Assembly (NCBI GenBank): GCA_009705235.1
Contig: WLCR01000007.1
Span: forward strand, 1 to 18,154
From: Actinomycetota bacterium
GTDB lineage: Bacteria > Actinomycetota > Actinomycetes > Nanopelagicales > Nanopelagicaceae
Direction: 5' to 3'
Length of the DNA: 18,154 nt
Shown here piece after piece: positions 1 through 6,232 of the stretch. Position 1 is the stretch's first letter. Every line of letters starts with the position of its first letter. Position numbers and translations under genes: made by a program. The notes under the pieces were generated by a model, which was given only the letters and a program-made list of their open reading frames with translations, did no database searches and was not told the origin of the DNA.

Positions 1-125
1 CACCGATTAACGGTTTGTATTTAGTTGGTGGATCTGCTCATCCTGGCGGTGGATTGCCTCTTGTTGGTATTGGCGGAGATTTAGTTACGGAAGCAATTGG
101 CTACGAGAAAAACGCACGACACTAA
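1..125 (+). CDS. FAD-dependent oxidoreductase, CrtI/COG1233-like (3' end only)
   Basis: Only the last 40 codons are present, read in the frame starting at base 3 and ending at TAA 123-125; the 5' part lies outside the window. The visible tail contains GLYLVGGSAHPGGGLP followed by GIGGDLVTEAIG. This resembles the C-terminal FAD-binding signature of phytoene-desaturase-like amine oxidoreductases, where an aliphatic strand is followed by G-x-S/T-x-H/Q-P-G-G-G-x-P. The complete CrtI at 2648-4132 ends with a related FAGSGTQPGVGVP block. That resemblance and the nearby crtE-crtI-crtB genes suggest a second carotenoid desaturase or ketolase-type enzyme, but the substrate cannot be told from the tail. 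Its last 41 bases overlap antisense with the end of the phosphatidyltransferase gene on the minus strand. Confidence 0.7.
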   Translation, partial: PINGLYLVGGSAHPGGGLPLVGIGGDLVTEAIGYEKNARH

Positions 126-708
126 TAAAACTATAAAGCTGCACCAACAAGAACGCGATTGAAATTTCGGTCACACCTGGCATTGATAATTGATTGAGTA
201 TCAAAACAATAAACAAGAAACTTGCACGAACAGGACGCTCAGCAGGAGTAATGACACCAATATCGCTAACGCCAAGTGAGATCAGCTTTGCCCGGGCATA
301 CTCTTGAAAAGCTGCCACGCACCACAAGGTGATTGGAATCCACGCTGGAACACCTATTGCATATAGGGCGTAGAACCACAGTGCTTCACTAATACGATCC
401 ACCACTGAATCAAGAGTTGCTCCGAATTTGCTTTCGCGATGCTGGAAAATAGCAACGCTGCCATCGATGCCATCACAAAACAATGAAAATACTAAGAAGA
501 GAATCGCCCACGCAGTTTGTGCGGTTAACGCGGTGGCAACCGCACCAATTAAGCCGAACACAGTAAGTGCGTTAGGAGAAATACGAAGTAGCGTGCAGAT
601 CAATCCAAAACGATAAGAAATGTTTAGCCAGGCACCAACGATGCCGTTTGTTTCTGCATCACTATGCAAAGCACTCCACTTTGCCTTAAATTCATCTTTG
701 CTAAGCAT
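85..708 (-). CDS. CDP-alcohol phosphatidyltransferase family membrane protein
   Basis: This 207-aa protein starts at ATG 708-706. It is an integral membrane enzyme of the family that moves a phosphatidyl or phospho-alcohol group from a CDP-activated lipid or alcohol. The family motif D-x2-D-G-x2-A-R-x8-G-x3-D-x3-D is visible as D79, D82, G83, A86, G96, D100 and D104, so all four metal/CDP-binding aspartates are present. The position usually held by Arg after the Ala is Ile87. Hydrophobic stretches around residues 32-60, 65-78, 108-135 and 150-195 fit the family's multi-helix fold. The start overlaps the metF stop by 8 nt, implying a metF-led operon with translational coupling. The 3' end overlaps the opposing upstream gene by 41 nt. 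The alcohol acceptor is unknown; inositol-phosphate or glycerol-phosphate transfer are possibilities only by family. Confidence 0.85.
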   Translation of the reverse strand: MLSKDEFKAKWSALHSDAETNGIVGAWLNISYRFGLICTLLRISPNALTVFGLIGAVATALTAQTAWAILFLVFSLFCDGIDGSVAIFQHRESKFGATLDSVVDRISEALWFYALYAIGVPAWIPITLWCVAAFQEYARAKLISLGVSDIGVITPAERPVRASFLFIVLILNQLSMPGVTEISIAFLLVQLYSFISVVRFSRSQLLP

Positions 709-1549
709 TTAGGTTTCCGTAAATTTCTTGAGTAGCAGTTGAGCTATTCATCGTGTAAAAGTGTAATCCCGAAGCCCCAGCTGACAATAGTTGTTGGCAA
801 AGTGATGTTGCTATCTCAACGCCTAACGCACGCACGGCCACTGGATCACTTTCAACCTTTGCAAAGGCTTCTGCAATTTGTGAAGGAATCGGTGTTCCAC
901 CAAGTTCAGCCATCCGGTGCAACAACTTGACGTTTGTCACAGGCAAGATGCCCGGAATGATGACTAACTTAGAACCACGTTCAGCAAGACGATCAACTAA
1001 TCGTGTGTAGCGATCTGCTTCAAAGAAAAACTGTGTCGTTGCAAATGTTGCACCTAGCTCTTCTTTGCGTATGAGCACATCGATGTCTTTTTCAAAATCT
1101 CCATAAGACGCAGGATGTCCATCTGGAAAAGCCGCAACACCAATTGTGAATCCACCAAACTCATCAGCTAATTGAACTAACTCATCTGCGTGATTGAGGC
1201 CACCAGGTGTCGGTGTCCACGGTGCACTTGGTCCGCCTGTTGGATCTCCGCGAAGTGCCAAAATACTTGTGATGCCTGCTTCTTTATAGCTGTGCAAAAT
1301 TGCGATCAATTCATCACGAGTTGATCCAACACATGTCAGGTGAGCAACAGTTGAAATACCGGTGCGCTTGGTAATTTCTTGAGCAATCCGAATTGAACGA
1401 TCGCGGGTGGAACCACCTGCCCCATATGTCACAGAAACAAAGTCAGGGGTTATGGATTTAAGGCCATCGATCGCAGCCCACAACCGTTCTTCACCCTCAA
1501 CATCCTTTGGAGGGAAGAACTCGAATGAATACGAAGTGCGAACTACCAC
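701..1549 (-). CDS. metF: 5,10-methylenetetrahydrofolate reductase
   Basis: This 282-aa FAD-dependent cytosolic enzyme reduces 5,10-methylene-THF to 5-methyl-THF, the methyl donor for methionine synthesis. The N-terminal YSFEFFPPK block supplies the catalytic Glu (E10, equivalent to E28 of E. coli MetF). LALRGDPTGG supplies the flavin-contacting Asp (D102, equivalent to E. coli D120), and HLTCVGSTRDEL is a further family block at 70-82. The length fits the roughly 280-300 aa bacterial family. The start is GTG at 1549-1547. It lies 6 nt after a TACCCT box on the minus strand, so a leaderless mRNA is likely. It is divergent from crtE across 22 bp and overlaps the downstream phosphatidyltransferase by 8 nt. 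A metF/polyprenyl-synthase divergent pair also occurs in mycobacteria (Rv2172c/Rv2173), which supports the call. Confidence 0.95.
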   Translation of the reverse strand: MVVRTSYSFEFFPPKDVEGEERLWAAIDGLKSITPDFVSVTYGAGGSTRDRSIRIAQEITKRTGISTVAHLTCVGSTRDELIAILHSYKEAGITSILALRGDPTGGPSAPWTPTPGGLNHADELVQLADEFGGFTIGVAAFPDGHPASYGDFEKDIDVLIRKEELGATFATTQFFFEADRYTRLVDRLAERGSKLVIIPGILPVTNVKLLHRMAELGGTPIPSQIAEAFAKVESDPVAVRALGVEIATSLCQQLLSAGASGLHFYTMNSSTATQEIYGNLNA

Positions 1550-1555
1550 TGGGTG

Positions 1556-1565
1556 AGGGTACCGT
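1556..1565. promoter_or_regulatory. Shared divergent -10 core for metF and crtE
   Basis: The 22-bp gap between the two GTG starts contains AGGGTACCGT. On the plus strand TACCGT (1560-1565) is followed by six bases and then the crtE GTG at 1572. On the minus strand TACCCT (1561-1556) is followed by six bases and then the metF GTG at 1549. Both fit the actinobacterial -10 pattern TANNNT and share the central TA at 1560-1561. The 6-nt distance places each transcription start at or next to the start codon, so both messages are probably leaderless. No convincing -35 box is seen, and any -35 contacts would lie inside the opposite coding region. The sequence pattern is direct; promoter function is inferred. 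Confidence 0.6.
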
Positions 1566-1571
1566 TACCGA

Positions 1572-2648
1572 GTGAGTTCAGAGCCAAAAGCACGGTTAAC
1601 AAGCGTTCGAAGCGCCGTTGAAGAAGAGTTGGCTATCTTCCTGAACTGTGAAAGTGCATATCTGAAATCCATATCGGCAGAGCTGTCCCCCGTTTCCGAT
1701 GCTTTGACATCATTCTTATTAGATAGTGGAAAACGGTTGCGACCACTGTTTGCCTACGCTGGCTTTGCAGCTGCAGGTGGATCATTAGAAAAACCTGTCA
1801 TCCGCGCAATGGCGGCGTTGGAATTTTTGCAGGCGTGCGCATTGATTCATGATGATTTGATGGATGGATCAGATACCCGTCGTGGAAAGCCTTCGATACA
1901 CCGACACTTTGAAACTATTCATGTGCAAGACGAACTAGATGGATTTGCGCCACAGTATGGATTATCCGCCGCAGTATTGCTCGGAGATTTAGCACTTGTG
2001 TGGTCAGATCAAATGTTAAATAGTGCTGGATTAACAACTGAACAATTCGAACACGTTGTGCCTTATTACAACGAGATGCGTGTTGAATTAATGGCAGGTC
2101 AATTTCTAGACATCCACGAGCAAACCCAAAAAACTACAAGTGTTGATCGCTCGATGAAGATCGCTCGTTATAAATCAGGTAAGTACACAATTGAACGTCC
2201 ACTGCATTTAGGTGCTGCTATGACCACTGCGCCATCTCCAGAAATCTTTACCGCGTTATCCGCTTATGGACTTCCTTTGGGCGAAGCCTTTCAGTTACGT
2301 GATGACTTGCTGGGAGTATTCGGAGATCCATCTGTAACAGGAAAGCCTGCCGGTGATGATCTACGTGAAGGAAAGCGAACAGTCCTAATTGCAATGACAA
2401 ATGATCGCCAATCAGAGTCGCAGCGAGAAATTGCTCGTAAGTATTTTGGAAAGCCAGATTTAGATGCCCAAGGTGTCGAAATCTTAAGAGAGATCATCGA
2501 ATCCACCGGTGCTCGAGCAGAGCTTGAAGCAACAATTGAGCGCTTAACCGATCAAGCATTAACCGCAGCACAATCTGCAGTCTTTACCGACGATGGAAAT
2601 GCAATGCTCGTTGAGCTTGCAAATATCGCTACTAAGAGGAGTTCGTAA
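1572..2648 (+). CDS. crtE: Polyprenyl diphosphate synthase, probable GGPP synthase
   Basis: This 358-aa trans-isoprenyl diphosphate synthase condenses IPP with allylic diphosphates, most likely giving geranylgeranyl diphosphate for the phytoene synthase downstream. The first Asp-rich motif is DDLMD at 94-98, the second DDLLG at 244-248. The substrate-binding block GKRLRP lies at 53-58, and GKPAGDDLREGKRT at 258-270 is characteristic of the family. The last residue of the second motif is Gly instead of Asp, common in actinobacterial and bacterial members. The start is GTG at 1572, supported by the 6-nt spacing from a TACCGT box. Its stop overlaps the crtI start as TAATG, so the two are translationally coupled. 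By position it corresponds to mycobacterial idsA2 (Rv2173); chain length C20 is inferred from the crtI-crtB context. Confidence 0.92.
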   Translation: MSSEPKARLTSVRSAVEEELAIFLNCESAYLKSISAELSPVSDALTSFLLDSGKRLRPLFAYAGFAAAGGSLEKPVIRAMAALEFLQACALIHDDLMDGSDTRRGKPSIHRHFETIHVQDELDGFAPQYGLSAAVLLGDLALVWSDQMLNSAGLTTEQFEHVVPYYNEMRVELMAGQFLDIHEQTQKTTSVDRSMKIARYKSGKYTIERPLHLGAAMTTAPSPEIFTALSAYGLPLGEAFQLRDDLLGVFGDPSVTGKPAGDDLREGKRTVLIAMTNDRQSESQREIARKYFGKPDLDAQGVEILREIIESTGARAELEATIERLTDQALTAAQSAVFTDDGNAMLVELANIATKRSS

Positions 2649-4132
2649 TGCCCGCACGCGTTAAAGGTCCGACCGATCATGTTGTCATTGTTGGCGCAGG
2701 ATATGCAGGTCTCAGCGCAGCGCTTCGATTAGCAGGAGCTGGTCGCAAAGTAACTGTCATCGAACGTGAATCAGTGCCTGGCGGTCGAAGTGGGTTGTTA
2801 CAAAAAGATGGGTACTCATTTGATACGGGTCCATCTGTTTTAACAATGCCATCTCTGATTCAAGATGCATTTAGTTGTGTCGGCGAAGAGATGAAGGACT
2901 GGGTTGAACTGATGCCTGTTTCTCCTTTGTACCGAGCTTTTTATGCAGATGGATCACAATTAGATGTTCATGCAAATACTCAACAAATGGAAGCTGAAAT
3001 TGCAGAAAAAATCAGCCCCGAAGAAGCTGCTGGATATGCACGCTACGTAGAATTTGTTACAAAGCTGTATAAGTATGAAATGAATGACTTCATTGATCGC
3101 AACATTGATTCACCTTTTAATCTTTTGACACCAAATCTTGCACGATTGATCGCACTGGGTGGCTTCCGCAGATTGTCCCCAAAAGTGAATCAATTTATGA
3201 AAGATCCACGTTTGCAAAAGGTGTACTCATTCCAGGCTATGTACGCAGGTGTTAGTCCGCAGCAAGCGCTAGCAATTTACGCAGTCATTGCTTACATGGA
3301 CTCTGTTAACGGTGTGTTCTTTCCTAAGGGTGGAATGCATGCCGTACCGCGCGCGATGGCAGCGGCTGCCCAAAAGCATGGAGTTGAATTCAAGTACAGC
3401 ACCACAGTTTCAACTATTGATGTACAAAATGGACGTGCAAAAGCAGTCATCACAGAAGATGGTCAACGAATTGAATGCGACGCAATAATTTTGAACCCTG
3501 ATCTGCCTGTTGCATGGCGCGATTTACTGGGCAAAACGCCTTTGAATGTAAAACGTCTTAACTACTCCCCTTCTTGCGTAACAATGTTGGTCGGATCAAC
3601 AAAGAAATATGACTTTGCAGCTCATCACAATATTCACTTTGGAGAGTCATGGGATGGTGTATTTGATGAACTAATTAAGAAGAAGCAGCTAATGAGTGAT
3701 CCAAGTGTGCTCGTAACAATTCCTTCACTTGATGATCCATCGTTAGCACCAGCAGGAAAAACTTCTTACTACGTTCTATTTCCTACCCCGAACCTAACTG
3801 CAGATATTGACTGGAAAAAGCAGGCTAAGCCATACCGCGATCACATGGTTGAAACTCTTGAACAGCGTGGCTACTCGGGCTTTGGTGATGCAATTGAAAC
3901 TGAAGTTGTAACAACTCCTCTTGATTGGCAAGCGCAAGGAATGGAGCAAGGCGCACCATTTGCTAGCGCGCATACCTTCTTCCAAACCGGTCCATTTAGA
4001 CCGCGCAACATGGCAGCCGGAATTGAAAATGTGGTGTTTGCCGGTTCTGGAACACAACCAGGTGTTGGAGTACCAATGGTTTTGATTTCAGGTCGTCTTG
4101 CCGCAGAGCGAATCGTAGGTCCGGTTAAGTAA
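2648..4132 (+). CDS. crtI: Phytoene desaturase
   Basis: This 494-aa FAD-dependent enzyme inserts double bonds into phytoene to yield a coloured carotene, lycopene if it is a four-step desaturase. The N-terminal dinucleotide-binding fold VVIVGAGYAGLSAA (12-25) carries G16-x-G18-x-x-G21. It is followed by the acidic end of strand beta-2 (VIER, 37-40) and the GGRSG block (45-49). FDTGPSVLTMP just downstream is a hallmark of CrtI. The C-terminal NVVFAGSGTQPGVGVPMVL segment is the second FAD-contacting signature. Length matches bacterial CrtI (about 490-510 aa). It starts at the ATG overlapping the crtE stop (TAATG) and its TAA is followed without a gap by the crtB GTG start, so crtE-crtI-crtB form one coupled operon. 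The final desaturation state cannot be read from sequence. Confidence 0.95.
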   Translation: MPARVKGPTDHVVIVGAGYAGLSAALRLAGAGRKVTVIERESVPGGRSGLLQKDGYSFDTGPSVLTMPSLIQDAFSCVGEEMKDWVELMPVSPLYRAFYADGSQLDVHANTQQMEAEIAEKISPEEAAGYARYVEFVTKLYKYEMNDFIDRNIDSPFNLLTPNLARLIALGGFRRLSPKVNQFMKDPRLQKVYSFQAMYAGVSPQQALAIYAVIAYMDSVNGVFFPKGGMHAVPRAMAAAAQKHGVEFKYSTTVSTIDVQNGRAKAVITEDGQRIECDAIILNPDLPVAWRDLLGKTPLNVKRLNYSPSCVTMLVGSTKKYDFAAHHNIHFGESWDGVFDELIKKKQLMSDPSVLVTIPSLDDPSLAPAGKTSYYVLFPTPNLTADIDWKKQAKPYRDHMVETLEQRGYSGFGDAIETEVVTTPLDWQAQGMEQGAPFASAHTFFQTGPFRPRNMAAGIENVVFAGSGTQPGVGVPMVLISGRLAAERIVGPVK

Positions 4133-5035
4133 GTGGATGAATTAACTGCTGCTGGGATTACCGATCCTGATCTACGTGCATCATATGAAGAGTGCAAGCG
4201 TTTAAATGCATTGCATGGAAAAACCTATTTCCTAGCAACTCTCTTGCTGCCAAAGGCAAAGCGCCCATTTGTTCATGCTCTATATGGTTTTGCTCGCTAT
4301 GCAGATGAAATTGTTGATGATCTGGCATCTGAACTAAGTATTGAAGAAAAGTCTGAGGCATTAAGTAAATGGGGCAATGGCGTTTTGGCAGATCTAAAAA
4401 AAGGAACAAGTGATGATCATGTCGGTCGGGCTCTGATCGATACCGTTAAACGCTTTGATATCCCCCACGAACATTTTGAGGCCTTTCTGCATTCAATGAC
4501 TATGGATTTAACGGTGCAGGAATATGAAACCTATGAGGATCTGTTGGAATATGTGTACGGATCAGCAGCAGTAATTGGTCTTGAAATGGTGCCAATCCTT
4601 GGACCTTTGCACATTGATGCCTATGAAGCAGCGAAGAAATTAGGTATCGCATTTCAATTAGCAAACTTCATACGCGATGTGGATGAGGATTTGGACCGTG
4701 GCCGTGTTTACCTACCGATAAAAGAACTTGCCCAGTTTGGTGTTACCCGAGAAATGTTAGAAGAGCGTGTCTTAACGCCAGAAATAATTGAAGCACTCAA
4801 GTTTCAGATCGCGCGGGTTCGTCAACTTCAGGCAGAAGCTGCCCCCGGAATTGCAATGCTTGAGGCTACGAGTCGTCCATGTATTGAAGCAGCAAGTACT
4901 TTGTATTGTGGCATTGTGGATGAAGTAGAAAAGATTGGTTATGACATTTTCAATCAGCGAGCAAAAACTTCTACGGCTCGACGTATTCGTGTTGCAGGTG
5001 CTGCATTCATTAAACGCCAGTTGATTTCACGCTAG
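4133..5035 (+). CDS. crtB: Phytoene synthase
   Basis: This 300-aa squalene/phytoene synthase family protein condenses two GGPP molecules into 15-cis-phytoene. The first aspartate-rich motif is YADEIVDD (D58-x3-D62). The second is FIRDVDEDLDRGRVYLP starting at residue 179, including D182 and D186, matching the signature NxxRDxxEDxxxGRxYLP. The start is GTG at 4133, directly after the crtI TAA; the nearby ATG at 4137 is out of frame. It is last of the crtE-crtI-crtB set. Its TAG stop (5033-5035) forms the first three bases of a possible -10 box for the next gene, and the TPP riboswitch begins within about 10 nt. No terminator separates them, so some readthrough into the thiamine genes is possible. 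Confidence 0.95.
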   Translation: MDELTAAGITDPDLRASYEECKRLNALHGKTYFLATLLLPKAKRPFVHALYGFARYADEIVDDLASELSIEEKSEALSKWGNGVLADLKKGTSDDHVGRALIDTVKRFDIPHEHFEAFLHSMTMDLTVQEYETYEDLLEYVYGSAAVIGLEMVPILGPLHIDAYEAAKKLGIAFQLANFIRDVDEDLDRGRVYLPIKELAQFGVTREMLEERVLTPEIIEALKFQIARVRQLQAEAAPGIAMLEATSRPCIEAASTLYCGIVDEVEKIGYDIFNQRAKTSTARRIRVAGAAFIKRQLISR

Positions 5036-5038
5036 AGT
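5033..5038 (+). promoter_or_regulatory. Possible -10 box for the riboswitch-pnuT transcript
   Basis: TAGAGT fits TANNNT and uses the crtB stop codon TAG as its first half. A transcription start 6-7 nt downstream would fall at 5044-5045, exactly the first CCAC bases of riboswitch helix P1. Seventeen bases upstream is a weak -35 candidate TTAAAC (5010-5015). The positional fit with the aptamer is the main argument; transcription from the crt operon by readthrough is the alternative. Confidence 0.4.
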
Positions 5039-5040
5039 AC

Positions 5041-5129
5041 TAACCACGGGAGCCGTAAAGGCTGAGAGGGTCTGAAATTCAGACCGACCGATTGACCCAT
5101 TCGGTAATGCGGATGTGGAAAGGAAAATC
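5041..5129 (+). promoter_or_regulatory. TPP riboswitch (thi-box)
   Basis: The leader carries the thi-box core: CACGGGAGCC, GGCTGAGAGGGT, GACCGATTGACCC and GGTAATGCGGA, in the right order. Helix P1 can form from CCAC (5044-5047) with GTGG (5115-5118). P2 is GCC (5052-5054) with GGC (5060-5062). P3 is a perfect GGTCTG/CAGACC stem (5069-5074 with 5080-5085) around a short loop. The P1 3' strand is followed directly by AAAGGA, whose AGGA (5121-5124) is the Shine-Dalgarno for the ATG at 5130. There is no oligo-U terminator, so control is probably translational: TPP binding stabilises P1 and hides the ribosome site. This makes the downstream genes thiamine-responsive. Confidence 0.93.
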
Positions 5130-5705
5130 ATGTCAACCATTTTATTTACCGCTTGGGGCTACGAAGTCTCAATTCTCGAATTCATCGCTGCAGTCACATC
5201 TTTTGTAGGTGTATGGCTAGGTACAACAGGAAAAAGAATTACCTGGCCTTGGTGGGCACTTAGTAGCGCGCTATACGGTGTTTTCTTTTATCAAGTAGAT
5301 CTCTTTGCTAGTGCTGCCTTGCAGTTGGTATTTATTACTGCCGCTGTTTATGGTTGGAAGGATTGGGCACCAACAGGTGCGGTCCCTGGATCGGTGACAG
5401 CACGCAATCGTCGCTATATTGCAGTCGGAACTTTCATAAGCGTCGCAGCTCTATCACCACTTTTATCTAGCATCGGGGCTGCAGCAACCTGGTCAGATGC
5501 ATTTCTATTAATCGGAAGCCTGGTTGCTCAAATTATGATGGTCTATGAAAAGTGGGAAGCATGGGTTGTATGGCTAGTCGTAGATCTGGCTGGAACAGTT
5601 CAATATGCAATGCTTGGTTACTGGTTTACTGCTGTTCTATACGCGATGTTTACCGTTGTTGCCATAGTCGGATTGAAGCGCTGGCGTGACTCTATTAGCC
5701 ATTGA
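5130..5705 (+). CDS. pnuT: PnuC-family thiamine transporter (PnuT-like)
   Basis: This 191-aa multi-helix membrane protein of the PnuC vitamin transporter family probably carries thiamine by facilitated diffusion across the cytoplasmic membrane. Visible family features are the Trp-rich TWPWW segment (38-42), YGWKDW (74-79) and KWEAWVVWLVVDL (141-153). Hydrophobic segments lie at about 14-32, 40-57, 60-76, 96-115, 122-138, 146-162 and 165-182. The TPP riboswitch directly upstream assigns thiamine rather than nicotinamide riboside. ATG 5130 is chosen over the in-frame GTG at 5115, because AGGA lies 5 nt before the ATG while the GTG lies inside riboswitch helix P1. The 3' end overlaps the next gene by 20 nt. 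PnuC-type carriers depend on an intracellular kinase to trap the substrate, which makes the coupled kinase gene meaningful. Confidence 0.88.
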   Translation: MSTILFTAWGYEVSILEFIAAVTSFVGVWLGTTGKRITWPWWALSSALYGVFFYQVDLFASAALQLVFITAAVYGWKDWAPTGAVPGSVTARNRRYIAVGTFISVAALSPLLSSIGAAATWSDAFLLIGSLVAQIMMVYEKWEAWVVWLVVDLAGTVQYAMLGYWFTAVLYAMFTVVAIVGLKRWRDSISH

Positions 5706-6177
5706 TGGTCCAGCGGGTGCTGGCAAAACCACCTTTGCGGCAAAACTAGAAGCAGAGTTGTCTTGTAAAGGAACTGTAAGAGTTATTCATATGGATGATC
5801 TTTACAATGGTTGGGAGAATGCCCTGAGCAATGCTCTTTCTGAAATTCTGGATCGAATTTCAACTGCCCATCTTGCCGGTAAAGAGTGCGTGATCAAGAT
5901 CTTTAACTGGCACACCATGCAGTTTGATCGCGAAGAAAAAATCGAGCTAACCGATTATTTGATCATCGAAGGGGTTGGGGCTGCACAACAAATAGTGCGC
6001 GAAACAGGAGCTACAACCTATTGGCTAGATATTGAACCCGAAATCGGATTACAGCGCGTGTTAGATCGTGATGGAGCGCAAATCGAACAACAGATGCGTC
6101 AATGGCAAGTTGATCAAGATAAACACTTTACAAGGGATGAAACTCGTGAAAATTGCGAGTTTAAACTCACTTCATAA
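5686..6177 (+). CDS. P-loop kinase, uridine-kinase-like; candidate thiamine-trapping kinase
   Basis: This 163-aa cytosolic P-loop NTPase has Walker A GPAGAGKTT (8-16), an acidic HMDDLYNGW block (35-43) like the substrate-side Asp-Asp motif of uridine kinase/phosphoribulokinase enzymes, and a Walker B-like YLIIEGVGA (91-99). A lid-like region with R125, R128 and D129 follows, and the C-terminus has WQVDQDKHF (140-148). It is short for a uridine kinase (about 200 aa or more). The start is GTG at 5686, the only start that keeps the whole P-loop strand, and lies 20 nt inside pnuT, so translation is coupled. Position under the TPP riboswitch with a PnuT carrier suggests it phosphorylates thiamine or a thiamine precursor, trapping it in the cell. 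That is inference; it resembles no thiamine kinase or thiamine pyrophosphokinase that I recognise. Confidence 0.8.
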   Translation: MTLLAIDGPAGAGKTTFAAKLEAELSCKGTVRVIHMDDLYNGWENALSNALSEILDRISTAHLAGKECVIKIFNWHTMQFDREEKIELTDYLIIEGVGAAQQIVRETGATTYWLDIEPEIGLQRVLDRDGAQIEQQMRQWQVDQDKHFTRDETRENCEFKLTS

Positions 6178-6220
6178 CTGTTTTGGGCGCGCCCTGGGTA
6201 CCTGCCACTGATGCACTCAA

Positions 6221-6226
6221 TAAAAT
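6221..6226 (+). promoter_or_regulatory. -10 box of the PASTA kinase gene, leaderless type
   Basis: TAAAAT fits TANNNT and is followed by exactly six bases (ctgcac) and the ATG at 6233. There is no Shine-Dalgarno upstream of that ATG. The arrangement predicts a leaderless mRNA starting at or next to the A of the start codon. No clear -35 box is present. Confidence 0.6.
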
Positions 6227-6232
6227 CTGCAC

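Noticed and set aside
3871..4197. 108-codon minus-strand open frame across the crtI-crtB junction
   Set aside because: Antisense to the conserved CrtI C-terminal motif and the CrtB start; no family resemblance.
5115..5129. In-frame GTG at 5115 as the start of pnuT (adds five residues)
   Set aside because: That GTG forms part of the 3' strand of riboswitch helix P1 and has no Shine-Dalgarno; ATG 5130 has AGGA at 5-nt spacing.
6185..6194. Perfect palindrome GGGCGCGCCC just after the P-loop kinase stop, in an otherwise lower-GC region
   Set aside because: It could be a weak stem or an operator, but there is no loop of useful size in a strict palindrome, no U-tract follows on the plus strand, and no second copy is seen. 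A 10-bp palindrome alone is not enough to call a terminator or binding site.
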